Shown: positions 45,261 through 56,505 of the stretch, piece by piece
Numbering within the stretch: the stretch's first letter is position 1
Layout: each line of letters begins with the position of its first letter
Made by a program: the position numbers and the translations under genes
Assembly (NCBI GenBank): GCA_017591395.1
Contig: WEDG01003503.1
Location: forward strand, 124,001 to 188,000
Reading direction: 5' to 3'
Origin: Schistocephalus solidus
Lineage: Eukaryota > Platyhelminthes > Cestoda > Diphyllobothriidea > Diphyllobothriidae
DNA length: 64,000 bases
The notes under the pieces: generated by a model
The model's input: only the letters and a program-made list of their open reading frames with translations
What the model was told of the DNA's origin: nothing
Databases searched by the model: none

Positions 45261-47059
45261 ATTTTGCTTTACATTTCATGGTACGAACCAAATATTACAG
45301 TTTCTGTCTTAAATGCTTCCTGTAGCATCATCTTGTGAAATAGGCAGCATGAGTTCTGGCTAGGCAGAACGGCGTTCAACAGGAATGAAGCCCTAAACAG
45401 GGACTATAACTTTTAGTGTAACGCACTTCCACGAGGAACCGAAAAGGAACTTACCTACGAGTCTCAAACGGGTTTTTAAACAATAAAATTAACAGCAGGA
45501 CTTAATTAGCTAAACGGATACTTCAGTTCTTAAAAAATAAGCATAGTCCGTGGTGTGGTAGCCATCAATCGTGAGATTTTTTTCTTTGAGAGTCCCCTAG
45601 AAAGCGATTTTGTTGGACAGGGTGTTCTTTCCCGCCGTCAGTGTTGTGGGTTTTTCTGGTTTCTAGGTTTCTTTCTATAATATGTCATTTTTCGCAATGG
45701 TCTACACAATATGGAGAACTATTTACGGGTGATGCCAAGTAGATAGACCTCATGCAATGACTCCAAAACAGACCTTTATATCCTTGCCCTCAGTATTTAA
45801 CTTTTCCATTTTTCCCGGTAACACGGCCTGCATGGCACGATATTGAACGTCTTTCTCACCAATTACTATGTCCTGTCAGAAATCTCAATCCCTTTGCTGA
45901 TGCTAATTTCCGCAGGACAATAACGAAGGCTTATGTGAGCTATAAGCAAATCTCGTACTTATTTATAGTCATGGGCTATTTAAATGCAAGCTCATCCAGT
46001 TTTTGTCTTACTCTAAAAATAAACCTCTGAACCCTCGCAACTGGTAGCAGGCACACAGCATGTATAAACTGATTTGAGATGTCATCTAAAGGAGAAAAAG
46101 ACAATTGTCTTGCGTTTGCATGATATTAGTAGTCTTTCGCGCGGAAACCCGCACCGATGCGTAGGCTAAACGTTCTTACTGGCCTTTTGACGAGCTAATT
46201 ATATCAGCAGCTCGCACACAAACTGGTAAGCGAGGACAGTAGGTCCGTCCGCACATGGGGTGGGGACTTCGAATCAAGCATTTATGTGTGTTGGGTAGGC
46301 GGCCAGCGCGCATACCTTAGTGGCAGCACCATCTGCCGTCGTTTATCGGGCTACCAGAGAGTTGGGGGATAGCATGCCACGTCCAAATAGCCTGCTCGCC
46401 TAGCCTTGCGCAGGCTATGTAGCGAGGTCTGTAAGGGTACCCTCACCACATCTCAGCTGACCACAATTCAAGCCAACAAAAAATTATCATAGAAGCGTTC
46501 AGAACAAAAACTTAATATGTGACTCAACTCAGGGAACCAAGGGTAGGTCAGCTAGGAATATGGGATCGGTGGCAATAGAAATTTTATGGATGGGGCTAAA
46601 GGAAGTAAAGGAGAATACCAACCTAATCTATATCCTATCCATTTTTTTGGTAGGGTAAGTGGCGTCGCACAGTAGTTTATTGCCCCGACAAGTGTGCGGA
46701 TTGCGAGATCCGGTGGCTTTGCCTCACGTCGACCACTTTGAGCGATCTCATTCCGGGCTGAAATGACCCACTTTTATTCGGGCTCTTAACAGGAATAAGA
46801 ATGAGGCTCACTATGTGCGATCTTTCATTGTCAAAGTAAAACGGATGCGTTTTGAAACTATTGCGGCGTCCTACTAACCGCCGCTTGGAAAATTGTCATT
46901 TGAACCGATACTTTGGTCCCCCTACGGCCAACGAAACACTGTGTGACCCTACTAGCCCGGTAGCGAATGCTAATCTTAACGAGCCCAATGGATAGAGTTA
47001 AGAGTACGCTGGCATGTAGTACGATTGCGTAGTACACGCTGGCGTATCCTTCGTTCCCT
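45261..47059. other. Intergenic, nothing recognised
   Basis: A moderately GC-rich block lies at 46200-46450 and a further one at 46650-47000. No exon, RNA gene or named element is supported. Confidence 0.35.
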
Positions 47060-47129
47060 TAGTTGGGTCACCTATTACGTTATTGCCACACTCAGAAGAC
47101 CAATTGGACAAAGAGACGTTCGAGTTTGA

Positions 47130-47350
47130 GGAATTCATCATCAAGCCAGGACATTAACCTGCTGATGAGGTCAAGTGAGCACCTTCCAGAATGGTTGATG
47201 AAAGATGAAATTAGGAGCGTAAACAGCAAAATTCTTTCCCATAGGGTTTATTCGGGGTCTCGGATGCACTCCAGCTTTGCCTGCCTGGTGAACTGTGAGG
47301 TCCCTTCGAATTAATCAAAATCACTGGCAAAATCGGAAGCAGTTGAAATC
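47130..47350 (+). pseudogene. Probable Penelope-like element remnant
   Basis: One frame reads SSEHLPEWLMKDEIRSVNSKILSH, which resembles the EH.P.WL....R..NS.I..H segment after the GIY-YIG core in the 58-61 kb lineage. The following frame contains EVPSN, a stop, SKSLAKSEAVEIK, similar to the 'TAEAVAIR' ending of those elements. It is heavily decayed. Confidence 0.4.
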
Positions 47351-48748
47351 AAGTAACGTGAGTCCGTCAAGTGCACATGGAAGCACCTCGCGAGGGCCTC
47401 ACTAACTGCACGCAATCCTCCACACCTGTTTCCCCTCGATCCTGACATGCCCCCCCCCATCCACGTTAGCCTTCGTTACCTAACTTGATCACGTTACCTA
47501 ACTTTATCTAATTCCTCTCGCGTATGTCCCCATGAAAAGGTGAGAATTGCTCGGTTTCTCTTCTTACCCTCATGTTTAATCGACTGTGCTACCCTACTGC
47601 TGTAGAGCGATGAAGAACATTTCAGGTGCCCTTAGAGGTAATCATATGCTGCCGACCTTAAGAAAGCACATGGTCTAATTTGGTGTAAGGATTTACTGCA
47701 ACGGACTATTTTGTCCTCCACCGCCTCTTCCAATACCAAAAAAACGCAAGTTTTATCATCTGAAACACCCATGAAACTAAAAATCAACAGAGTGTTACTC
47801 ACCTACAGTTGGTAAGATAACTCATGAAATATGTTTAAATTAACGAAAAAATCACCAACCAGTCTGAAATCAGTCCGAACGCATCCACGAAAACATCAAT
47901 CTAGTAATGAATGACCGCCAGCCAAAGGGAAACACTAAATAATTACTATTTTGTTGATTAGAAAGAACACTTTGCTTAACTATATCAGAAAGTTTTCAAA
48001 CGCAAAAATGCATGGCACATGAATAAATTCATACTTTTTAAGTACAGAATGCTTTTTCACGCAAATACCGAACTGAAAAAACGGCATAAATTTTGTAATG
48101 TTAAAAAATAATTTTTAGGTATAATTTCTTTAAATATCCTTCAAGAAGTAGCATTTTATGACGTCTGGCACAAAGCCTAGTGCGTAGTATCTGGTCATTT
48201 GTTTCCTGATCTCAGTGGATGACATTGACGTAATTTTTAGGTTTTTTATTGTTAGAGATCTGAATAATTAAATCAGAAAGGTGTTAGTTTGAGGTTGACG
48301 TCACGCGAATAATAGTTTCCACAAGGTCACTTTTTAACGGGCCTGTCAGTAACTTTTTAAGTTGAACAGAATTAGGGGATGCATTCGTAAGCATACCATG
48401 TTTTATATATCAAGAGGCGTTTCTACCGTCAAATTTATGCGCGGTTTCTGCTGACAGTGTAGTCAGTCGAGTTTAAGAGTCTTCTTGAAATATCAATGAC
48501 GTCTTAACGGTTTTCGCTGCTTTCAAGCGCCATTTTGTCGTTTGGGCGCCTTCTACAACTCAGATTTTTATCCCCTGATTGATAGACTATTTATGACGTA
48601 AAAATGCCCGGATTTTTGCACATTAAGTCACCTTAGTTTATATGACCTGATTTCAAGTCTTTGTTATTCCGCTAACTCACACCCGAGCCACTGCAGACAC
48701 AAACAGCGTTTGGCTATCCCCCGGACAACCTCTGCGAGTTTTAACCTG
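47351..48748. other. Intergenic, nothing recognised
   Basis: AT-rich except for a C-run at 47451-47459. No gene. Confidence 0.4.
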
Positions 48749-48905
48749 CAATGGTCGTTGACCCAAATGTGGGTAAACGCATGACTTGGTTCAGGGCCTC
48801 GTAGCTCAGGTTGTTAGAGTATTCGCTGTACTGAAGCTGGGCCCTAGCTGTTACGGATGCTAACACCACTGAGGCCACCGCAGTTTTCACCTTTGGGACA
48901 AATGA
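48749..48905 (+). repeat. Decayed copy of the tRNA-like element
   Basis: It matches the 37.9-kb element: ttgacccaaatgtgggtaaacgc on the left, GGCCTCGTAGCTCAG at 48795, GAGGCCACCG at 48871 and gttttcacctttgggacaaa on the right. The T arm (gttacggatgctaac) has lost the B box, so Pol III transcription is unlikely. Confidence 0.75.
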
Positions 48906-50599
48906 ATAAGAGAAATTCGAAAAAACGCAAAGCAGGCTGAAGAGCACTCACCTATATCCATGAGGCTAAAAGTTCAAAATTTCGCTACTGTAGACCCTCG
49001 GAAGAGGGCAGAGGATTGAACTAAGAACGCACTTGGAGCGAGCACTGTTCAATCTCGAAATTTGGCTACTCAGGTATAATCTGTCATTAAATGTTTCGGC
49101 TATAAAGATTCCACCACAAAATTGGATGATACCATCCCTGAAGGAGTAAGATGGTGGTGGCTTGATAAGTATGATCATTTTTAAACCGCCACCGAGTGAT
49201 TGGCCAACGAACCGTTTAAAATGTGTGTTAATCCAGTTATGCTATTCCAAGTATCTCCTTATCGGCCAAAAGAAGGAGACTGGTGATAGGTTCTACTTGG
49301 GGACTAAAAATGGAACCTTTGAGATGAAAACAGAGTTATATTAGTGTGACTTGAAAAAGTGGGCCAATTTATTTGTACATGTTAGAAAAACTTATCGTTC
49401 GATTCAATAAAAAAATGTCTAAAATGGCCTGTGTCTAAGTAGGAAAGTACGACTGAAGCAATTTTTTTCTCCAAGTTAGTTGAACAACCAAACTTCACTG
49501 ATGATTCCGCACTTCTCCCTAGCATGACCGTAAAAGTTTACTTAAAGGCGCAGTACTGCGTCCTACAAGAAGATCAAAATTGTGGAACTTTATTACTCAA
49601 AAGTGCTATTGGCTTACAAACGGCGTGATTCGTTGCCACGCAACTCGTATTCAGACTGTATGAGCACAGTGGCAAGTACTGTTCATTATGATGAGAATTT
49701 AATGCTTAAGTAAATGTTAGTAATTTGATTACACATCGGTATTTACCAGATGAAAATCACCAGTGTTTAGATGGTGACGGCGGAGGACAGTCGCCAGCTG
49801 CTCCACTGTTTTTCTACCACCGACAAAGAAAACGAAACTGCACCTTTTTATTAGTGAAAATTTCCGTTCCATTGGAAATACTGTCGGACAGGTAGTGTCA
49901 ACTGACGTTTGACTGTTAGGACAACTGAAGAGATCGGTCTGGTCAACTAAATCCGAAAGGATGCCTCAACACCGTAAACACTGACTGTGCTAGATTTTGG
50001 CGGCCCCAAATTTTTTGAGCGACAGTTGCTGTACGCAGGCTTTTGAAAACTAAGTACGGTGTATTTCGAACTCACAGACTACAAAACCTCCTTCGCAAAC
50101 GTAAACTTAAATGTTGAAAAATTGTAATCACCTGTGACTAGCTAACCTACAAATATAGGCGAACTAAGTTAATGTTGACTGGCGCCAGTTTGATTGATTT
50201 CAGTTTGGCATGTCTTCTAATTGGGTCTCCCCGACACTCACGCGCACAACCCCAGAAGCTGCACGGCGCATTTTTTGCGTGTTGCATTTGCGCCTGACTG
50301 CGCGTGCTTCATTACGCGCAGTCATCATTATCATCGTTCAGTATGGGCTTACCTGACTGTATTCACCTAGGGCCCAGCGTGCATCTTTGGATAAGAAAAT
50401 CTCCCCATCCCCTAGCCCCCTCATGATGCTTTGGGAAACCGAATGTTGGATTTGTTTCCTACCACCTGGATTCTAGTTTATCTAAGAAATGTGTCAAAGA
50501 ACTGCTGTGTTATCTATCAAGAGTAATGAATACAAGCCCACGGTTGTTCAAAAAAGACTATCAACATGGATTATTTCCTGGGAGTGAAAAGAAAGGAGC
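48906..50599. other. Intergenic, nothing recognised
   Basis: No gene or named repeat. Short frames at 48966-49344 lack motifs. Confidence 0.4.
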
Positions 50600-50830
50600 G
50601 CCTCAACGGTTAGGTCGCCGACATTCTAAGCAATATGATGGGGGCTTGAGCCTAAGGGTAGTGCAAAACCTGGCGTTGGGTATGACTGGCTGATGATGAC
50701 TAATAAGCCAGAAATGTACAATCCAGTTGCCTTTTTCCTTTTTGGTAATATTATTCTGCTTTTATACTGCTGTGCTGCTGTTGGAGGAGTTCAAGAGTGG
50801 CACAACTGAGCGCATGTGTTCAGTAATGCG
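50600..50830 (+). mobile_element. tRNA-derived SINE copy 1
   Basis: It begins with a tRNA-like part (cctcaacggttaggtcg, then ggcttgagcct as a decayed B box), then ggcgttgggtatgactggctgatga, aagccagaaatg, ctttttggtaatattattctgc and gagttcaagag.ggcacaac. It matches 51455-51735 in order. Confidence 0.7.
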
Positions 50831-51240
50831 ATCGATGAACACACTAGTACAACTGTTGAAAATGCCATCACTACTAGTTTTGTGTGAATTTAATTGTTTT
50901 ATGCCTCTCAGTGATCCAATTGTTGCACTTACAGTTCTGGACACTTCTAGCCAGTTTGTTGCTAACCGACTGGTTGCGTTTTACCTCTAAAGGACAGCTG
51001 ATAGGCTTTTGATCCAAGTTTTGAACTTTGAGTAAGCTCCTTTGGATAAGCAACGAGCAACCACGGAGACCTTTGTGAGGTAGCGTGTCTGGGCCAGAGC
51101 ACCACTTTGTTCAGTTCAAAGTAATGATGTCTGTCAACTGGTGTAAAATAAATATTATTGATGAATAGAGTGGTAGGAATTTTTCCAATGGTCTCTGCTT
51201 ACATTGGAAGCTCATCGACCGGTCACAGAACTCACTCGTG

Positions 51241-51450
51241 CCGTTCCGCAATGGGTCTCACTCTTGTGCCCCGCCAGCAGTCGCTCAGTGGCTAGGATTA
51301 TAGGCAGAGGAGCATTACCACCAAAGACAAGATAATCTGGAAGCACCATTTCTGGCTTTTAAGCTTCCATCAGCCAACCATACCAAAACCTAGTTGGCAT
51401 ACTAACCGAGGTTCGAACCTGCGACCTGTTGATTAGAAGTCCAATGATCT
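51241..51450 (-). mobile_element. tRNA-derived SINE copy 2 (inverted)
   Basis: On the minus strand it has ttggacttctaatcaacagg (a tRNA anticodon-arm-like segment, loop containing TCT), gtcgcaggttcgaacctcgg with a full B box, then ttggctgatgg, aaaagccagaaatgg and tttggtggtaat. It is the best-preserved tRNA-like head of the three copies. Confidence 0.75.
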
Positions 51451-51454
51451 GTGA

Positions 51455-51735
51455 ATGTCCATCTACCGATCCGGTGACACAGTGGGTTTTAACGTTGGAC
51501 TTTTAATTAACAGGTTGCGGACTCAAGCCTCAGTTGTCACAACATCTGGGCTTGGGTATAGCCAGCTGATGAAGGTTAAAGAGCCAGAAATTGCCATCCC
51601 AGTCTCCCTGGTCTTTGTCGGTAATATCATTCTGCCTATATCACTAGCCACTCTGCGCCTACTGGCAGGACTCAAGAGACACAACGGGACGACTGAGTCC
51701 CACAACCTCTTGGTGAGTACCCGTCTGCCATAAAA
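51455..51735 (+). mobile_element. tRNA-derived SINE copy 3
   Basis: Head ttggacttttaattaacagg, ttgcggactcaagcctcag, then the shared body (gggtatagccagctgatga, agagccagaaattgcc, tttgtcggtaatatcattctgcct, ctggcaggactcaagag). It faces copy 2 head-to-head a few bases away. Confidence 0.8.
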
Positions 51736-51739
51736 CTAC

Positions 51740-52259
51740 TGACAGGGCAGCTGCTTGTTCCTCCAACTTTAATCAGCTACTTTAACGTAGGAAGTATATA
51801 AAAAAAACGAGTTTCGTTCGGTTCAGAGGAAAAATAAAAGACTTCAATTATCAATGCTTTGCCCAAATCATCGAACCATTTGGGAAGCATTTCAAATTAA
51901 GTCCCCTGTTATACGTTAAGCGGGGTTTATATTGGAGCATATATTTACCGAAATACAAGATGAGAAGAGGTGTGAAAAAATGACTGGCTTATTGAACTTC
52001 TATCTTTAGCATTACAAATGGATGATGGACATGAACCAATCCCACAACCGGAAACCAATACAAACTGGCACACAGTTGTTGATAGATGCTCCGGATTGGG
52101 TTGTTTGGGGCATTTTAATGGATGTGAATGGGAGTAAGTAACCATGACAGAAAGGTAGAAATTAATACCCAAATATTCATGTTGGTTTTTAAACTCGTGC
52201 AAGAAACTGGAATTGGAAGCCCCTATTCCGGGAACCTTGCGCCAGCTTCCCGAGAGTCC
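51740..52259. other. Intergenic, nothing recognised
   Basis: No gene. The minus-strand 117-codon frame at 51945-52298 has no recognisable motif. Confidence 0.35.
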
Positions 52260-52410
52260 AAAATTAGCGTTAAGGTTAGGACTAGGGTTAGTGTTCACTT
52301 AAGATTAAGTCTATGGTAATTTTTAAGTTTAGGATTTGACTTGAGTTTAGTGTTCGGGTGACTTTGAAGGTTTAGCTAAGTGTTAGTGTTATGATTAGGT
52401 CTAGAGTCAG
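52260..52410 (+). repeat. Degenerate GTTAGGG-like tract
   Basis: The sequence aaggttaggactagggttagtgtt is followed by looser taag/gttt words to tgttatgattaggtct. It is followed by gcacacgggaatattta, a motif also next to the 5.4-kb tract in inverse orientation. Confidence 0.6.
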
Positions 52411-52837
52411 CACACGGGAATATTTACGCCTCTGTGAGTTTTTCGAATGGTTTCATGTCTTACCCAGGTGTGTTTATTCTAACGTATTCTACTCTTCACG
52501 TATTGTCCAAAGATTAAAGAGGGAAATTTTGATGACTTTCATTGTGATGAAAAATAAATATACGTTTCAACCTCGAGGAAAATTAGGCGCATTCATCAGA
52601 AGTTTAAAACTATTGGTTGGATCCAACGCCAGAAGATGGGAAGATGCTGAATAATCTGCTTATCTGAAATGATTACTCAAATCAGCCAGCATTCTGTCGT
52701 TCTGCGAATATTCCCATGCTATGCTTGAAAATTCAGTTGGCAAACATGCTTCCGGCAAGTTGTGGCGTGTTAGTCACGCTCGTTCACATGCAGTGGGCAT
52801 GACGAAGACAACATGTTGAGGATGCTGGCAGGGGGTG

Positions 52838-52860
52838 CGGGGGGGGGGGGGGGGGGGGGT
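52838..52860. repeat. Poly-G run
   Basis: Run of about 20 G, prone to length error. Antisense readings give spurious Pro-rich frames. Confidence 0.95.
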
Positions 52861-53004
52861 GTGGTGGTATAGCTGAGTGCTGTGAGCGCGGAGTGCTCAT
52901 GACTGGATAGGAGGGGGTAAGGATGTCTTTTATGGTCACCTGAAGAGGACATGTTAATAGGATCCACCCACAATACATGTGAATTTGTGCCAAATTCTAA
53001 GGAA

Positions 53005-53155
53005 ATTATATTAAGGATTAAGGTGAGGGTTAGGGTTAAGTATGGGGAAAGTTTAAGGTTGAGGTTAAGGTCAGATTAGGGGTCATAATTAGGCCAAGGG
53101 TTAAGTTTTTATCGTTTAAGCTGATGGGTTTAGGGTAGTGCTAGGGTAAAAATTA
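53005..53155 (+). repeat. Degenerate GGTTAGGGTTAAG tract
   Basis: The phrase gtgagggttagggttaagtat and related words run to gggtagtgctagggtaaa. It lies just before the PLE remnant at 53245. Confidence 0.65.
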
Positions 53156-53244
53156 TGGGACAGTTTAGTTTTATGTCAGTGTTAGCAGTAACCCAGGGGT
53201 TATTTAATCTTCCTTTAATTTACCGTAAGTCCACCTATTTTAAG

Positions 53245-53530
53245 CCTGCGGGGCGTTTCCTATTTAGGCGGCCAAACGAGGCATGCCTTCGCAAGAGGGT
53301 AACCAAACACGTCTCTGCCTGCTCAGGTAAAGGTGAAACTAGATCGATTTCAAGTTCGATTTTCATACATCTTATCGATACGACCCGCTAAAGAAGACTA
53401 CGGCAACGGGTGGTATTAGCGACCGAGGCAATGGCATTTCGGATGGCGAATCCAGCGCTTTGTTCTCAGAGGACGTTGATACAGGCAGTCTGTCTTGTCT
53501 CCAGGTGGTGATCGCGCGCTGGCCCAACCC
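53245..53530 (+). pseudogene. Penelope-like element, extreme C-terminal remnant
   Basis: The frame reads CSGKGETRSISSSIFIHLIDT, then after a TAA at 53390 LRQRVVLATEAMAFRMANPALC and SQRTLIQAV. This corresponds, in order, to the endonuclease-proximal and terminal segments of the 59.2-kb PLE (GKGQTILISSSILTHLVDT; LPTAEVAAIRLTNSTLC). It ends where the LINE begins. Confidence 0.7.
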
Positions 53531-53580
53531 CCTGATCAAAGCGGCACCAAATTCGAGTGTTTGACATACAGACAACGACA

Positions 53581-54773
53581 ATGCGAAGTCACCTATACAC
53601 AACCTTCGTGGATCTGACGAAAGCCTTTGAAACGGTGAATCGCGACGGACTATGGAAATTCATGCAGAAATTCGGCTGTCCGGAGCGATTCAAGCACATA
53701 GTGTGTCAGCTTCATGACGGGATGATGGCACGCGTACCTGAAAATGGGGCGGTATCCGAAGCATTCGCAGTGACCAACAGAGTGAAGCAGGGCTGCGTAT
53801 TGGCTCCCACCCTGTTCAGTCTAATGTTCTCGGATATGCTGATGGATACCTACCGTGATGAGCAGCCTGGGATCCGCATCACCTACATAACTGACGGGCA
53901 CTTTCTCAACAGTCGGCGTATGCAGGCATCAACGCGCGTGTTTACGACTACAGTCCTTGAATTGCTCTTCGCGGACGACTGAGCCCTTAACACCGTGACG
54001 GAGGAGGACATGCAAAGGAGTATGGACCTCTTCGCCGCAGGCTCCGCCGATTTTGGATTAACAATCAGTGCAGCCAAAACGGTTGTCCTGCACCAGCTGC
54101 CACCCAGAGCGGAATACACTGCTCCCCGAATCAATGTCATCGGTGCTCAACTCAAAAACGTGGAAACCGTCGCTTATCTAGGAAGCACGCTGTCACCCAA
54201 TACGAGAATCGATGACGAGGTTGCCCAACGGATCTCCAAAGCTAGTCAGGCTTTCGGCCGGCTGCAGGCCTCCATGGTATTCACCTGAACACCAAACTGA
54301 AGATGTACAAGGCCGTCGTCTTGACGACACTCCTTTATGGAGCGGAAACCAGGACCGTCTACTCGAACCAAGCCAGGAAGCTGAATCATTTACATCTCAG
54401 CTGCCTCCGCAGAATACCGAAGCTGAGATGGCAAGCCAGTATCCCTGACACGTAAGTCCTGAAGCGGACCGGAATCCTTAGCATCCACGCCATGCTGAGG
54501 CAAGTGCGACTGCGATGGAGTGGCCACCTGGTAAGAATGGACGACGAGCGACTACCAAGACGACTTTTCTACGGAGATGTCACTACGGGTGCTTACCGAC
54601 AGGGAGGTCAAAAACGACGCTACAAGGATACTTTGAAGAAATCGCTGAAGCAACTGCAAATCAACCCGGTGACCTCGGAGGACCTCGCCCAGGATAGACC
54701 GGCATGGAGAAGATCCATGAAGCCTGGTTCAGCAATCTATGAGGCCAACCAGATCGCCTCCGCCAAGGCCTAA
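53581..54773 (+). pseudogene. LINE reverse transcriptase remnant
   Basis: TTFVDLTKAFETVNRDGLWK is RT block A, VKQGCVLAPTLFSLMFSDML is block B, and LLFADD at about 53970 is the catalytic box. The codon after FADD is TGA at 53980-53982, where the family has Cys. The frame resumes as ALNTVTEEDMQRSMDLF and TVVLHQLPP. YLGSTLSPNTRIDDEVAQRI follows. A frameshift lies near 54285. The C-terminal part then has RQVRLRWSGHLVRMDDERLP and RRYKDTLKKSLKQLQINP to a TAA at 54771. The enzyme primes DNA synthesis at a nicked target. This copy cannot make it whole. Confidence 0.9.
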
Positions 54774-55632
54774 ATGGCGGCACGAAAGTCACCAGCGCCC
54801 CGGACCAACACCTTCGATGCCCAGGCCCTGCCAACAGGCCCGCGATGTAAACGCATCTTCCACGCGCGAATCAGCCTGGTTGGACATCTTCGGACGCAAT
54901 GCACCAAAAATCCGACAATTCCAACTTCTACGTCAAACTCTGCCAACCCTCCTTCAGACTCCCCCACCCTCACTCCTGGCATCAATTCCATTACTCCCAC
55001 CATCATAGAGACCACATCCCTCTACTCATCGCCTGTTACCCCACCACCGCAACCACCACCACCTTCACTACCACCAACACCACCATCATCGATGGGGACT
55101 CTCTCCTAAACTGTCCTCAATGCGACCGCACATTCACCTCATGCATCGGCCTGGTCGGTCACTTGCGAATCCATCGTACAGAGACTGGTTAACCAGTGCC
55201 TAGAGCACCAACACACAGCAGAGATCGTCGCCTCCACTGCCCTCACTGTCCTCGCGCATTCACTAATCGCATGGGGTTATTCGGTCACGTGCGCATCCAT
55301 GACAGCGGAATTCACGGCAATGCCGACAGCACCGATACACCGTGCACACCTTCAACTCCTGACATTCATACCCCCACTGTCAGCCCCACTACCATGACTG
55401 ATATCGCCCCAGCCTCTACCGATTTATCCTGCCCACACTACACCCGCAACTTCAACTCACGCATTGGCGTGGTCGGTCACCTGCGAATTCATCGCACGGA
55501 GGCTGGTGAACCAGTGCCTGGGGCTCCGACATACAGTCAACGCGCCCGCCTTCACTGACCTCACTGCTCTCGCACATTTACACACTGCATGAGCCTATTA
55601 GGACACATGCGCCTCCACGACAACCTGTGGTA
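54774..55632 (+). pseudogene. LINE C-terminal zinc-finger region, five fingers, damaged
   Basis: Five C2H2-like units share the form CPxCxRxFxxRxGLxGHxRxH. Finger 1 (near 54840) has GPRC with the first Cys lost. Finger 2 (CPQC, near 55115) and finger 3 (CPHC, near 55240) keep all ligands. Finger 4 (CPHY, near 55430) has lost its second Cys. Finger 5 is preceded by a TGA at 55556-55558 in place of its first Cys. A Pro/Ser/Thr-rich linker separates fingers 1 and 2 and changes frame near 55100. A TAA lies between fingers 2 and 3. The fingers probably bind nucleic acid during target choice or RNP assembly; this is inferred. Confidence 0.85.
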
Positions 55633-55735
55633 AACCACCGGAGGCTAAGCCACATCAGCGCACACCATATACTCTAATACATAGACAACACCCTCACAAT
55701 CATCAAAATATACCTGATTAAATCACGGTGTAATA

Positions 55736-56505
55736 GCAACCGTGGCTTGGAAGGCTGCCAATCTGACGCTTACACCAGACCACGCCATCAGCCCAGTCTA
55801 TGTGCTGTATGTGTCGAGTGGCTGACCATTGGACTGGGAGTCAGATGACAATGGTTCCTCCATATCCCCTGAGTAAGTAAATCGTGGTGTGTGCGTTATT
55901 GGGGCCAGGTCGTGCTTTGGCGCGCGAAGACGGGTACGCCAACCCGTCAACCAATTTGCCCACTCCCACATAAGATAACTGACTGGCTCGGATGGTTGTC
56001 TGATTGTGGCGGTGGGGGAGAGAGTGAGGTCAACAACTCAGCGCATTTTCCTCACTTTAAACAACATGACGCGCATGAAACTATCACGATGCGCTAAAAG
56101 CCGTGGCTTGGAAGGTTGCCAACTGACTGGATAACTCGGACCGCGTGGTCAGCCTAAAGTGTGTTTTGTGTGGAGTGGCTAACTGGCGGAATGAGAGTCG
56201 GGCTGGAATGGCTCCGTCTTAATGTGGCCTTTATGGCATTCCCACTCCGTGGGATCCGAGCCAGGTGTGGTGGTATACCCAGGGGCGGCTCCGGCCGCGC
56301 CAGCCACCTCCCATCTCTCACATCTCCGGTCTTCTTGACTCTCTCTTGGCACTGGGTTCAGGTGGGGGAGTAGAGAGAGAGTGCGGTAGCTGCAGCGCAA
56401 GGCTACTATCCCCTAAAACTAATTCACGTACAAGTCACTGTCCCTGCACCACCTGGTGTGGAGCATACGGTGGACCTCGTCGAAATCGTTCGTCGAACTG
56501 TCATG
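55736..56505 (+). repeat. ~780-bp dispersed repeat, full-length copy
   Basis: Three modules: 55736-55870 (gtggcttggaaggctgcca, gactgggagtcag), 55870-56010 (tggggccaggtcgtgc, ggtgggggagagagtgagg), and 56010-56505 (gcgcattttcctcac to gaactgtcatgtttg). The 5' and 3' modules share a gtggcttggaagg.tgccaa...gagtggctgac segment, so the element contains a partial internal duplication. It has no coding capacity and its class is unknown. Confidence 0.8.

Larger units (their letters stand above)
53575..55735 (+). mobile_element. 5'-truncated LINE with C-terminal C2H2 zinc fingers
   Basis: A non-LTR retrotransposon copy runs from the reverse transcriptase palm to the 3' UTR. The endonuclease and the RT N-terminus are missing, the usual 5' truncation of LINE insertions. 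The 3' end is taken where the 780-bp repeat begins. This RT plus zinc-finger type is a common annotation in diphyllobothriidean tapeworm genomes, from memory of the family and not from a search. Confidence 0.85.

Noticed and set aside
51550..51600. CTGATGA...GAAA in the SINE body as a possible hammerhead
   Set aside because: An extra A separates the possible stem II from GAAA, and the pairing is not kept in the 50.6-kb and inverted copies.
54770..55015. Minus-strand 81-codon frame over the LINE linker
   Set aside because: It is antisense to the zinc-finger coding region.
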